15,626 bases of DNA from Firmicutes bacterium UBA2116 (GCA_002331025.1 DCYG01000008.1:1-15626); one strand, 5' to 3'. Counted from the stretch's first letter, positions 1 to 7,825 are shown. Numbers and translations: made by a program. Notes: a model not told the origin generated them from the sequence alone.

Positions 1-1
1 A

Positions 2-658
2 GCAAACGGCTGCGGAAAAAGTACACTGTTCAATATAATAAGCGGTGTGACAACAGCCGAAGGCGGGGAAATAACAATAAACGGCAGAAAAATAAACAAC
101 CTTAAAGAAAACGAAAGAGCACAGTTCATAGGAAGAGTACACCAGGACCCGTCAAAAGGAGTATCACCGTCACTGACAATATTAGAAAACATATCATTGT
201 CAGATAAGAAATGCAAGAAATTTACATTAAGAAGATTAATAAACAAAAACAGAATAGAAAACTATAAAGAAATATTAAAAACACTGGATTTAGGATTAGA
301 AAACAAATTAGACACAGAGGTCAAATACCTGTCAGGAGGACAAAGACAGTCGTTGTCGTTGTTGATGGCGACGATCATCAAGCCGGAGCTGTTGCTTTTA
401 GACGAGCATACAGCAGCCCTTGATCCGAAGACATCGAGGCTGATAATGGAAAAGACGAGAGAACTTATACAAACACAGGCGATAACGACGATGATGATAT
501 CCCACAATGTGAATGACGCTATAAAGTTTTCAGACAGGATAATAATGCTTGACAGAGGAAGTGTAGTGCTGGATGTGAGAAACGGTCAGATAACGGAGAA
601 GGAACTGATGGAGATATATAATTCGAGGAATTACAGCCCGTTTGCTAAAGCAGTGTAG
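2..658 (+). CDS. ABC transporter ATP-binding protein, 5' end outside window
   Basis: The frame is open from the first bases, so the gene starts upstream of the window. The first visible residues, ANGCGKST, are a Walker A motif, so only a short N-terminal part is missing. The ABC order is complete: Q-loop in GRVHQDPSKG, signature LSGGQRQS, Walker B LLLLDEHTAALDP and H-loop MMISHN. The DEHTAALDPKT string is typical, as I recall, of the ATPases paired with COG2984-type substrate-binding proteins (amino-acid/TrpXYZ-like importers). The next gene is exactly such a binding protein, so the ATPase probably powers that importer from the cytoplasmic face. The permease gene is expected upstream, outside the window. 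The GTG at 47 is an internal Val codon, not a start. The substrate cannot be deduced. Confidence 0.9.
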   Translation, partial: ANGCGKSTLFNIISGVTTAEGGEITINGRKINNLKENERAQFIGRVHQDPSKGVSPSLTILENISLSDKKCKKFTLRRLINKNRIENYKEILKTLDLGLENKLDTEVKYLSGGQRQSLSLLMATIIKPELLLLDEHTAALDPKTSRLIMEKTRELIQTQAITTMMISHNVNDAIKFSDRIIMLDRGSVVLDVRNGQITEKELMEIYNSRNYSPFAKAV

Positions 659-754
659 TGAGCAACGGATTGGCGATAGAGGATAAGAGAATCTTTGTAT
701 TCGTTATTACGAGCGATAGCAAAATATCTAAGAATTTCAAAAAAGGAGAATATT

Positions 755-1735
755 ATGAAATTAAAAAAATTAGCAGCAACATTATTATTGATACCAATGA
801 TTTTATCCGGATGTACACAAGGTGCATCGGGTACACCAGATACAGAAAAATTCATTATAGGCATTTCACAGCTGATAGAGCATCCTGCTTTGGACGCGTC
901 AAGGCAGGGTTTTATAGATGAACTTAAAAACCAAGGTATAAATGCTGAATTTATTGATCAAAATGCACAAGGGGATACAAATAATGCACTTGTAATTGCA
1001 CAGAAATTTGTCAGGGATGATGTAGATTTAATATTTACAATTGCTACTTCAACTGCACAGGCGGCAAAGCAGGCAATTAGCGGGACAGATATACCATTGG
1101 TTTTTACGGCAGTAACCGATCCGGTATTTTCTCAGTTAGTTACTGATTTAAATGTTACGGATGAAAATATTACGGGAGTTGTAGATGCCGCACCCATAAA
1201 AGAAAATCTGGAGTTGTTTAAAGAATTAAAAGAGGACATAAAAGCTATCGGTATAATTTACAACATAGGGGAATCAAATTCCGAAGTCCAGGTTGACCAG
1301 ACAAAGGAAATAGCTGAGAGTATGAATCTGCAGATAGAAACGATAGGTATTGCATCTGCCAATGATATACCGCAGGCAATAGATACGATTTCCAAAAAAG
1401 TCGAAGGATTATATATAATTACCGATAAGATGGTTGCTTCCTCCATGCCTCTTGTAGCTAAGCTTTCTCAGGAAAAAGGGCTGTTGACGGTTTCGGCGGA
1501 TGGTTCTCACGTTGCAGAAGGCATACTGATTTCAAAGGGCATAAGCTACTATGAAATAGGCAAACAATCGGCTGTTATTGCAAAGTAGATATTGGCAGAT
1601 AAAAAAGACATAGCAGAAATTCCTGTTCAATCATCACAAAACCTTGAGAAAAAGGTTAATGTGAAAACTATGGAAAGCCTAGGCTTTACAAAGGATAATA
1701 AAGCATTCGAAGGAGCGGAGTTCATTGAACAATAG
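755..1735 (+). pseudogene. ABC transporter substrate-binding lipoprotein, interrupted by in-frame TAG
   Basis: The start ATG at 755 has the ribosome site AAAAGGAG at 741-748. It begins a lipoprotein signal: Lys-rich n-region, hydrophobic core and lipobox LSGC with Cys20. The body (IIGISQLIEHPALDASRQGF, ...ITGVVDAAPIKENLELFKEL, ...VSADGSHVAEGILISKG) fits the COG2984 family of extracytoplasmic binding proteins. The frame stops at TAG 1586-1588 after 277 residues. The same frame continues for 48 codons (ILADKKDIAEIPVQ... to FIEQ) before a second TAG at 1733-1735. That tail matches the usual C-terminus of the family, and the combined length of about 325 residues is normal. The simplest reading is a recent nonsense mutation, since no frameshift is needed. 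The truncated protein would lose the last C-lobe segment and may not fold. Readthrough or a sequencing error cannot be excluded. Other genes here end in TAG, so the code is not reassigned. Confidence 0.85.
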
Positions 1736-1782
1736 ATAGGCGATGGATTGGATATTGATTAGCGATAGAATAGCAACGGATA

Positions 1783-1815
1783 AACAAGGTAAGAGATAAT
1801 CTTCCCTTGTTTTTT
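1783..1815 (+). terminator. Rho-independent terminator after the ABC genes
   Basis: AACAAGG (1783-1789) pairs with CCTTGTT (1805-1811). After one mismatch, AAGA pairs with TCTT around the loop GATAA. The stem runs directly into a T-run (1810-1815). This ends the ABC transcription unit before truA. Confidence 0.8.
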
Positions 1816-1835
1816 GTTATAACCATATATATAAT
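1807..1835 (+). promoter_or_regulatory. Putative sigma-A promoter for truA-citA-citB
   Basis: TTGTTT (1807-1812), a 17-bp spacer and TATAAT (1830-1835) make a good vegetative promoter with an expected start near 1842. Its -35 box overlaps the 3' arm of the preceding terminator. No gene ends between here and citB without an immediate follow-on, so it could transcribe all three genes. This is inferred from spacing and consensus only. Confidence 0.5.
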
Positions 1836-1893
1836 TGATTTATAAATTCAAAAAGGGAGTAAGCATTTATTTAGATTGCTAATCAATAGTATC

Positions 1894-2631
1894 ATGAGGA
1901 ATATAAAAATGATAATTCAATATGACGGTACCCGGTACAAGGGATGGCAGAAACAGAATGAAAATGTTAATACTGTACAGGGAAGATTAGAAAATATTCT
2001 AAGCAGTATGACCGGCGAGGAAGTAACACTTATTGGCTGCGGGAGAACTGATTCGGGCGTTCATGCGTTAAATTATACAGCCAATTTTCATACAAATTCA
2101 AAGATTAACGTTGAGGATATGACAAAATATATAAATGATAATCTGCCTGAAGATATTGCCTTATTGTCATTAAAAAATGCAAGTGAAAGATTTCATTCAA
2201 GGTATAATATATTATCAAAAACCTATCTTTTCAGAATCAATAACAGTCAGGTAAAAAATGTATTTGACAGGAAATATGTACATAGAGTAAATGAAAATTT
2301 AGATTTGGATAAAATGAGGCAATGTTCGCAGCCGTTGGTAGGAACACACGATTTTCAAAGCTTTACCACATTAAAATCCAAAACTAAATCAACCGTCAGG
2401 ACCATTAATTATATTAATATAGAAGAAAAGGGCAATATAATAGAAGTGGAAGTAAACGGGAATGGATTCCTATGGAACATGGTCAGAATTATAATAGGGA
2501 CATTAATTGAAGCAGGTACGGGTAAGCTTGATATATCTGATATAGAAAATATTATGGCAGCTAAAAAAAGAGCTGAAGCCGGTCCCATGGTACCGCCAAA
2601 AGCGTTGTTTTTAAAAGAGGTTGAGTATTAG
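1894..2631 (+). CDS. truA: tRNA pseudouridine(38-40) synthase TruA
   Basis: TruA isomerises uridines 38-40 in the anticodon stem-loop of tRNAs. The 245-residue product has the family layout: N-terminal IQYDGTRYKGWQ, the catalytic motif GCGRTDSGVHAL with nucleophile Asp53, and a C-terminal GNGFLWNMVR segment. The length matches the family. I chose ATG 1894 (MRNIKMIIQYDG) because TruA proteins normally begin this way. The frame is open further upstream and a TTG lies at 1876. No good ribosome site precedes either one: the nearest, GGGAG at 1855-1859, is 34 nt from the ATG and 16 nt from the TTG, so the start is the weak point. The stop lies one base before the citA start, so this housekeeping gene is probably co-transcribed with the sensor pair. 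Confidence 0.93.
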   Translation: MRNIKMIIQYDGTRYKGWQKQNENVNTVQGRLENILSSMTGEEVTLIGCGRTDSGVHALNYTANFHTNSKINVEDMTKYINDNLPEDIALLSLKNASERFHSRYNILSKTYLFRINNSQVKNVFDRKYVHRVNENLDLDKMRQCSQPLVGTHDFQSFTTLKSKTKSTVRTINYINIEEKGNIIEVEVNGNGFLWNMVRIIIGTLIEAGTGKLDISDIENIMAAKKRAEAGPMVPPKALFLKEVEY

Positions 2632-2632
2632 C

Positions 2633-4225
2633 ATGAAAAGAAATGTTTTTATGAAGCTCAGTACAAGAATTAATATTTATATTATTTTGATTTTAGTGTT
2701 TTCATTGGGCAGCATGACACTACTGTCTTACTATCAAATGAGGGACATTCTTACCGCTCAGTTAAAAGACAAGCTGATGACTATTGCAACATATGCTTCG
2801 GAGGATTATAAGGTAAAGGAAGCATTTAAGGATAGCAGCAAAATACCTGAACTTAATGAGCATATAGAAAAAATCAGATCAGAAACAAAAGTAGATTTTA
2901 TAGTTGTATTTGATATGGACAGCATTCGCCTCACTCATCCTGTGAAAGAAAACATCGGTCGGAAATTTGAGGGGGGAGATGAAACAAGAGTTCTCAAAGA
3001 AGCAGACAAATATATATCCCAGGCAAAGGGAACCTTAGGTATATCTTTAAGGGCCTTCGTACCGATTATTTATGAAGGCAGACAGCTAGGCGCAGTCTGT
3101 GTAGGGAGCACGGTAGTAGAAATAAGCAAGGAAATATTAATAAAAGCTCAACAATTTATACCGTTTATATTTATAGGTTTGTTTTTGGGCAGCTACTGTG
3201 CTGTTGTACTGGCAGCAAGCATAAAGGATGAACTGTTAGGGTTGGAGCCGAGGGAAATCACCTTACTCTTAAAGGAAAAAGAAGCTATACTTGATAATGT
3301 TAAGGAAGGAATAATAACCTTAAACGAAAACGGAGAGCTCATACAATACAACCGAGAGGCATCAAGAATTTTAGGCTTAACAGGCAACGATATTAACATT
3401 AATATTGATGAATTAGCTAAAATAAATAAAATAATACCGGATTTAAAAGATCTTGAAATAAACAATGATTTTGAGGTTAATGTCAGACCCGGTGTAACTA
3501 TTTTATGTAAATATAATATTCTGAAAAATGATAAAAAGCAGATAATAGGACACGTAATTAATTTCAGGGATTTATCTGAAGTAAAAAAGATGTCCGAGGA
3601 ATTAACCGGAATTAAAAAAATGGCATGGTCATTGAGGGCGCAAAATCATGAATTTATGAACAAATTACACACAATATCCGGGTTGATTCAATTAGAAGAA
3701 TATGATGAAGCAATAAAGTATATTTCTAAAACAGCAAAAAGCGGAAACGATATAACAAGTTTAATAACGGGCAGAATTAAAAATTTGAATATTGCTGCTT
3801 TGCTTTTGGCAAAGTATTATAAAGCGGAAGAATTAAGGATTAAATTTGAAATAGACAAAAATTCCGGTTTAACTATACTTCCTGATTCAATAATCGGTGA
3901 TGATGTAGGTTCTGTCATCGGTAATTTAATTGAGAATGCTTTAGAGGCCGTTAATGTTGATGGCACAGGAAAAGTATATTTTAAAATATTTCAGAATGAA
4001 AATGTCCTGAATATTGAGGTGAAAGACAATGGCCCCGGAATTTCGGAGGATATTAGGGCCAAAATATTTGACCGGAATTTCAGTACTAAATCAGAACATC
4101 ACGGATACGGTATGTATATTGTAAAGAATATAATAGAAAATGCCAACGGAAAAATTACCTTGTCTTTAGACAGTGGAACGGCATGGCATATAGAAATTCC
4201 TATGAAAAGTGGTGATAGTATATGA
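2633..4225 (+). CDS. citA: CitA/DcuS-family sensor histidine kinase
   Basis: This is a membrane sensor for extracellular di- or tricarboxylates that phosphorylates the downstream CitB-type regulator. Layout of the 530 residues: membrane segment about 13-34, extracytoplasmic PAS/PDC domain about 35-172, second membrane segment about 175-196, the linker LLGLEPREITLLLKEKEAIL, a cytoplasmic PAS domain about 215-315, an H-box AQNHEFMNKLH with His339, and an ATPase domain with N-box NLIENALEA, DNGPG (465-469) and GYGMY (491-495). The sensor domain keeps RLTHP (Arg99, His102) and SLRAF (Arg140), at the places where CitA and DcuS bind carboxylates. SLR resembles CitA, while the following Phe resembles DcuS, so citrate and C4 acids both remain possible ligands. 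ATG 2633 is taken as the start: the AGAGG at 2616-2620 has a rather long spacing, and the TTG at 2621 abuts it. The end overlaps citB by 4 nt. Confidence 0.92.
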   Translation: MKRNVFMKLSTRINIYIILILVFSLGSMTLLSYYQMRDILTAQLKDKLMTIATYASEDYKVKEAFKDSSKIPELNEHIEKIRSETKVDFIVVFDMDSIRLTHPVKENIGRKFEGGDETRVLKEADKYISQAKGTLGISLRAFVPIIYEGRQLGAVCVGSTVVEISKEILIKAQQFIPFIFIGLFLGSYCAVVLAASIKDELLGLEPREITLLLKEKEAILDNVKEGIITLNENGELIQYNREASRILGLTGNDININIDELAKINKIIPDLKDLEINNDFEVNVRPGVTILCKYNILKNDKKQIIGHVINFRDLSEVKKMSEELTGIKKMAWSLRAQNHEFMNKLHTISGLIQLEEYDEAIKYISKTAKSGNDITSLITGRIKNLNIAALLLAKYYKAEELRIKFEIDKNSGLTILPDSIIGDDVGSVIGNLIENALEAVNVDGTGKVYFKIFQNENVLNIEVKDNGPGISEDIRAKIFDRNFSTKSEHHGYGMYIVKNIIENANGKITLSLDSGTAWHIEIPMKSGDSI

Positions 4226-4911
4226 TACATGTTATGATTCTGGAGGATGATCCCATGGTCAGAGAAATCAATTCAAGGTTTTTGGGAAAATTGCCGGATT
4301 TTAAGTTGGCTAAGGCAGTTCCAAGCATAAAGGAAGCACAAGAATTTTTGTTTAAGAGCAGGGTGGATTTGATATTGTTAGATATATATCTGCCTAAGGA
4401 AAACGGAATAGATTTCTTAAAGTGGTTAAGAAAAGAAGAATTTGAAACAGATGTTATTTTAATTACTGCGGATAAAACGAGCAATATGATACAGGAGGCT
4501 TTCCGCTACGGAGCAGTTGATTATCTTATTAAACCGTTCACATTCAATAGATTTAAAGAGGCATTGGACAATTATAAGGAAAGATATTACGGTATAAAAA
4601 AGCTTGACACAATTGAGCAAAATGAACTGGACAAATATATAATAAAAAATGCTTTAAATAATGAACACGACAATTCTGATAATGATTTGGAAAAGGGAAT
4701 AAATAAGTATACGTATAAGATAATATGGAAGGAAGTCGAAAAATTAGTCGATGAATATAAAACGGCAGAAGAAATTTCTGAAAAATCTGGAGTAGCCAGA
4801 GTGACAGTACGCAAATATCTTGAATTCATGCTTAAAGAAGGCAAGGTTGACAAGATAATTGAATATGGTAAGGTGGGGAGACCTCAGCACAAATATAAAA
4901 ACCTAACATAG
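4222..4911 (+). CDS. citB: CitB/DcuR-family response regulator
   Basis: This cytoplasmic transcription activator is the partner of the sensor kinase just upstream; the two overlap as ATGA. The receiver domain spans about residues 1-120, with the acidic pocket EDD (8-10), phospho-acceptor Asp54 in LILLDIYLP, Thr82 and Lys104 in LIKPF. A linker rich in Asn, Asp and Glu leads to a C-terminal winged helix-turn-helix (EEISEKSGVARVTVRKYLEF, then GRPQHKYK). This is the CitB/DcuR arrangement rather than OmpR or NarL. At 229 residues it has the usual length. By context it should activate the carboxylate operon starting at 5231. The stop codon TAG (4909-4911) lies inside a 17-bp palindrome that is part of a duplicated hairpin. 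Confidence 0.92.
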   Translation: MIHVMILEDDPMVREINSRFLGKLPDFKLAKAVPSIKEAQEFLFKSRVDLILLDIYLPKENGIDFLKWLRKEEFETDVILITADKTSNMIQEAFRYGAVDYLIKPFTFNRFKEALDNYKERYYGIKKLDTIEQNELDKYIIKNALNNEHDNSDNDLEKGINKYTYKIIWKEVEKLVDEYKTAEEISEKSGVARVTVRKYLEFMLKEGKVDKIIEYGKVGRPQHKYKNLT

Positions 4912-5088
4912 TTAGGTCAGGCTGCTGAAAAAGTCCCCCTGCATCGTTGCCGTTCATCCGGTCAATCCTCACGTATGTCTAATACGCTGCGGTTGCCCGT
5001 CTTCCGGCGCCTTGCAGGATGAACTTTTTCAACAGCCTATCATCTTGATGACTTTGTCATCAATCTGACCTAACATAGTTAGGTTTTT
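4897..5088. repeat. 24-bp inverted repeat pair enclosing the small repeat element
   Basis: Positions 4897-4920 are the exact reverse complement of 5065-5088. Each arm contains ACCTAACATAGTTAGGT (4901-4917 and 5068-5084), itself a perfect 7+3+7 palindrome. The arms therefore form both a direct and an inverted repeat, and each can fold alone or pair with the other over about 190 nt. The left arm holds the citB stop codon. The right arm is the terminator. Between them lie the 120-bp element and another small hairpin, TTGATGAC-TTT-GTCATCAA (5045-5063). Confidence 0.85.
4919..5038 (+). mobile_element. MITE-like dispersed repeat with terminal inverted repeats (copy 1)
   Basis: This 120-bp block has imperfect inverted ends. 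The left end AGGCTGCTGAAAAAGT and the reverse complement of the right end, AGGCTGTTGAAAAAGT, differ at one of 16 positions, and the similarity continues to TGCA. The centre holds a hairpin, CGTAT-GTCTA-ATACG (4972-4986). Two imperfect direct copies of a GTTGCC...TCCGG word lie at about 4946 and 4993. It is clearly richer in G+C than its AT-rich surroundings and has no coding frame. A second copy in the opposite orientation begins at 15585 and matches exactly over the 42 bases visible. These traits fit a non-autonomous mobile element or a dispersed intergenic repeat family. No transposase is present, and the family name is unknown to me. Confidence 0.75.
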
Positions 5089-5090
5089 TT
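5068..5090 (+). terminator. Rho-independent terminator downstream of citB
   Basis: The perfect stem ACCTAAC/GTTAGGT around the loop ATA is followed by TTTTTTT (5084-5090). Before the element arrived, the equivalent hairpin at 4901-4917 was probably directly at the citB stop codon. The left copy has no T-run on the + strand but has AAAAA before it, so it could act only for antisense transcripts. Confidence 0.75.
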
Positions 5091-5148
5091 GTTGCATACT
5101 TTGATAAAAATACGACAAACTATTCTTAATGACCAAAACTATTTTAAA

Positions 5149-5188
5149 TTTACACAATATTTACATTAATCATATGAAATGCTAATAT
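5149..5188 (+). promoter_or_regulatory. Promoter and candidate CitB operator of the carboxylate operon
   Basis: TTTACA (5160-5165), 17 bp, and an extended -10 TGCTAATAT with TAATAT at 5183-5188 predict a start near 5195, giving a leader of about 35 nt before the TTG start at 5231. TTTACA also occurs at 5149-5154, exactly 11 bp (one helical turn) before the -35 box, in an AT-rich tract. CitB/DcuR-type regulators bind AT-rich sites of this kind next to the -35, so the tandem TTTACA pair is a plausible activator site. The promoter is read directly; the operator is inference. Confidence 0.6.
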
Positions 5189-5230
5189 GCACTTACACGC
5201 AAAAAATATTATAGAAGGAAGGAAAACGAT

Positions 5231-6403
5231 TTGAATTATTTTGAAGAAAGTTTAAAATTGCATGAAAAAAGCAAGGGTAAAATTGAAGTAATTTCTAAAA
5301 TTAAGGTAGAAACAAGGGAAGATTTAAGCCTGGCATATACGCCCGGAGTTGCTGAGCCATGCAGAAAAATTCATCAGAATGAAGATGACGTATACAAGTA
5401 TACATCAAAAGGCAATATTGTTGCTGTAGTAACGGACGGAACGGCAGTTCTCGGTTTGGGGGATATCGGTCCAAAAGCTGCATTACCGGTCATGGAGGGA
5501 AAGTCCATACTATTTAAGGAATTTGCCGATGTTGATGCATTTCCAATATGCATAGATTCAAAAAGCGTTGATGACATAGTTAAGACCGTGAAGCTGATTG
5601 CTCCGGGTCTTGGAGGAATAAATCTGGAGGATATAGGGGCTCCGAGATGCTTTGAGATAGAAGAAAGGCTGAAAAAAGAACTTGATATTCCGGTATTCCA
5701 TGACGATCAGCATGGAACAGCTATTGTAGTATTGGCGGGATTAATAAATGCGTTAAAAATAGTGAACAAAAACATAGAAGACATAAAGATAATTATTAAC
5801 GGAGCAGGTGCTGCAGGAACAGCAATTGCTAATTTATTAACTGCTGCGGGAGCCAAAAATATAATAGCCTGTGACAAATCAGGTGCTTTATATGCCGGCA
5901 TGCCAAGTACGAATGAAGCAAAAATTGAATTGGCTACCGCAACAAATCCTAATAGCGAAAAAGGCTCTTTAGCGGATGTTATGAATAATGCGGATGTATT
6001 TATCGGTGTATCTGCCGCAGATGTTGTTAAGGCTGAAATGGTTAAATCAATGGCTAAGGATGCTATTATTTTAGCAATGGCCAATCCTACTCCTGAAATT
6101 ATGCCTGACATTGCAATATCTGCGGGAGCAAGAGTTGTAGGAACAGGGCGTTCGGATTTTCCAAATCAAATAAATAATGTATTGGTTTTCCCGGGAGTAT
6201 TCAGAGGAGCGCTGAATGTAAGGGCTAAAGAAATCAACCTTGATATGAAGATAGCAGCTGCTTATGCTATAGCAAATTACATCGATGACGATGAATTAAA
6301 TGAAAACAACATAATTCCAAGTGCTTTGGATAAGGGTGTAGCAAGCGCGGTTGCCCAAGCAATAGAAGCAGCAGCCAGAAAATCAGGTGTGGCAAGATTA
6401 TAA
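5231..6403 (+). CDS. NAD(P)-dependent malic enzyme / oxaloacetate decarboxylase
   Basis: This enzyme oxidatively decarboxylates malate to pyruvate; members of citrate clusters (CitM-type) also act as soluble oxaloacetate decarboxylases. The 390 residues are typical of the short bacterial form. Visible motifs are SLAYTPGVAEPC with Tyr36, PVMEGK with Lys91, NLEDIGAPRCFEIE, FHDDQHGTA, the Rossmann motif GAGAAG (191-196) followed by ACDKSG, and GTGRSDFPNQINN. The Asp at 215, at the end of the second strand, favours NAD over NADP. The start is TTG 5231, supported by the GGAAGG ribosome site at 5216-5222; no ATG lies nearby in frame. In first position, it would turn the oxaloacetate released by citrate lyase into pyruvate, which explains the absence of an oadABG sodium-pump decarboxylase here. 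It could also serve malate imported by the next gene product. Confidence 0.93.
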   Translation: MNYFEESLKLHEKSKGKIEVISKIKVETREDLSLAYTPGVAEPCRKIHQNEDDVYKYTSKGNIVAVVTDGTAVLGLGDIGPKAALPVMEGKSILFKEFADVDAFPICIDSKSVDDIVKTVKLIAPGLGGINLEDIGAPRCFEIEERLKKELDIPVFHDDQHGTAIVVLAGLINALKIVNKNIEDIKIIINGAGAAGTAIANLLTAAGAKNIIACDKSGALYAGMPSTNEAKIELATATNPNSEKGSLADVMNNADVFIGVSAADVVKAEMVKSMAKDAIILAMANPTPEIMPDIAISAGARVVGTGRSDFPNQINNVLVFPGVFRGALNVRAKEINLDMKIAAAYAIANYIDDDELNENNIIPSALDKGVASAVAQAIEAAARKSGVARL

Positions 6404-6459
6404 TATTAATTTTTTATCAAATAATATAATTAAATTATAAATAACTTGGAGGATAGAAA

Positions 6460-7749
6460 ATGAAAGAATTAAAAATAATGGGATTAACCTTACCGGTTTA
6501 TTTCGCATTACTTGCAGTAATAATTGTTGCAATTTTTTTAAATGTTTTGCCCGGAGGTATGATTGGTGCCTTTGCTTTCATGATGATAGTTGGTGCATTA
6601 CTTGATGTAATAGGTAATAATACGCCAATTGTAAAAACTTTCTTTGGCGGCGGACCGATAGTTATTATATTTGGTTCAGCAGCTCTTGTATATTTTAATA
6701 TATTACCTGAACCGGTTGTAAAGACAGTAGATACCTTTATGAAGGGCGGCGGCTTCCTTGACTTTTATATAGCTGCACTTATTACGGGTTCTATACTTGG
6801 TATGAATAAGAAGCTTCTTATTAAGGCAGCTATAAGATATTTTCCGTGTATAATAGGTGGAGTTGCCGTATCTTTGGCATTTGTTGCCTTAGGTGGTTTA
6901 GTTTTCGGTCATACACCTGCAGAAGCGATCGCATATATCGGCATTCCTATAATGGGGGGCGGAATGGGTGCAGGTGCTGTACCGATAGCTGATGTGTTTT
7001 CAAAAGGATTAGGAATTCCAACAGAACAAATCTTATCAAGATTAGTTCCTGCCGTTGCTTTAGGAAATGCTATTGCAATTGTATTCGGAGGCCTTTTAGA
7101 CAGGTTCGGTAAAAAATATCCTAAGTTCAGCGGAGAAGGTAAGCTGATGGAAATAGGGCAAGATGAACTTAAAGAAAAAGAGGATAATGAACCGTTTAAA
7201 TTGAGTGATTTTGGTATAGGCATAGCAATTGCAACGACATTCTTTACATTTGGTAGTATTGTGGCATATGTAATGAAAAATTTTGTTGGAATAGATATTC
7301 ACTCTTATGCCTGGATGATTGTATCTGTTGCTGTTGCGAAAGCCCTCAATATAATACCTATGAGATTCGAAAAATCATGTGCTAAATGGTATCAATTTGT
7401 TGCATCAAACTGGACACCTGCATTATTGATGGGTATAGGTATCGCTTATACTGATTTAGGTCAGGTAATTGAAGCATTCACACCTGCATATCTGGTACTT
7501 TGCTTCCTTGTTGTTTTAGGGGCGGTTATAGGCTCCGGTTTTGTAGGAAAGTTGGTTGGGTTCTATCCTATAGAAGCAGCTATAACAGCAGGTCTTTGCA
7601 TGGCTAACATGGGTGGTACAGGTGATGTTGCAGTTTTAACCGCAGCAAACAGAATGGAATTGATGCCGTTTGCTCAAATTTCTTCAAGGCTGGGAGGAGC
7701 ATTTATTATTTTCTTCGCTTCGGTCATCGTACCTATATTTTTCGGTTAA
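6460..7749 (+). CDS. 2-hydroxycarboxylate transporter family protein (CitS/CitP/MaeN type)
   Basis: A polytopic membrane carrier of 429 residues with the 2-HCT hallmarks: two inverted halves with Gly-rich re-entrant loops (PIMGGGMGAGAVP around residues 165-177, and CMANMGGTGDVAVLTAANRM near the C-terminus), and a conserved Arg in AQISSRLGGAF where CitS and CitP bind the substrate carboxylate. The family moves citrate, malate or related hydroxy acids with Na+ or H+, or by exchange with a product such as lactate or acetate. Sequence alone does not tell which substrate. A strong GGAGG (6450-6454) precedes the ATG. The 56-bp gap before it is AT-rich and holds no clear site. Its place between malic enzyme and lyase genes shows it is the importer for this pathway. 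Confidence 0.93.
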   Translation: MKELKIMGLTLPVYFALLAVIIVAIFLNVLPGGMIGAFAFMMIVGALLDVIGNNTPIVKTFFGGGPIVIIFGSAALVYFNILPEPVVKTVDTFMKGGGFLDFYIAALITGSILGMNKKLLIKAAIRYFPCIIGGVAVSLAFVALGGLVFGHTPAEAIAYIGIPIMGGGMGAGAVPIADVFSKGLGIPTEQILSRLVPAVALGNAIAIVFGGLLDRFGKKYPKFSGEGKLMEIGQDELKEKEDNEPFKLSDFGIGIAIATTFFTFGSIVAYVMKNFVGIDIHSYAWMIVSVAVAKALNIIPMRFEKSCAKWYQFVASNWTPALLMGIGIAYTDLGQVIEAFTPAYLVLCFLVVLGAVIGSGFVGKLVGFYPIEAAITAGLCMANMGGTGDVAVLTAANRMELMPFAQISSRLGGAFIIFFASVIVPIFFG

Positions 7750-7780
7750 CAGCGTATATAATCAAGTGAAAATAAATCTG

Positions 7781-7801
7781 AGCTCACCCTTAAGGTGAGC
7801 T
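7781..7801 (+). terminator. Intra-operon hairpin, weak terminator or processing site
   Basis: AGCTCACC and GGTGAGCT form a perfect 8-bp stem around CTTAA. Only TTT follows, then GCTATA, so this is at best a leaky terminator. It sits 12 nt before the ribosome site of the LeuC-like gene and may give the malic enzyme and transporter mRNA a higher level than the downstream genes, or protect its 3' end. No convincing new promoter was found after it. Confidence 0.55.
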
Positions 7802-7825
7802 TTGCTATAAGTAAAGGAGAAAGAT

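Noticed and set aside
1586..1588. Pyrrolysine or general amber reassignment
   Set aside because: TAG ends several other genes here (ABC ATPase, truA, citB, citF), and the family does not use pyrrolysine.
4919..5038. Riboswitch or T-box leader before the malic enzyme gene
   Set aside because: The block lies upstream of the predicted promoter, has terminal inverted repeats, and recurs inverted at 15585 in an unrelated context.
5707..6111. Antisense open frame of 134 codons inside the malic enzyme gene
   Set aside because: It lies wholly opposite a clearly conserved gene, its product is a low-complexity Ala/Ile/Ser-rich string, and it has no ribosome site of its own.
7757..7762. TATAAT before the LeuC-like gene as an internal promoter
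   Set aside because: No acceptable -35 lies 16-18 bp upstream, and the following hairpin would stand between it and the gene.
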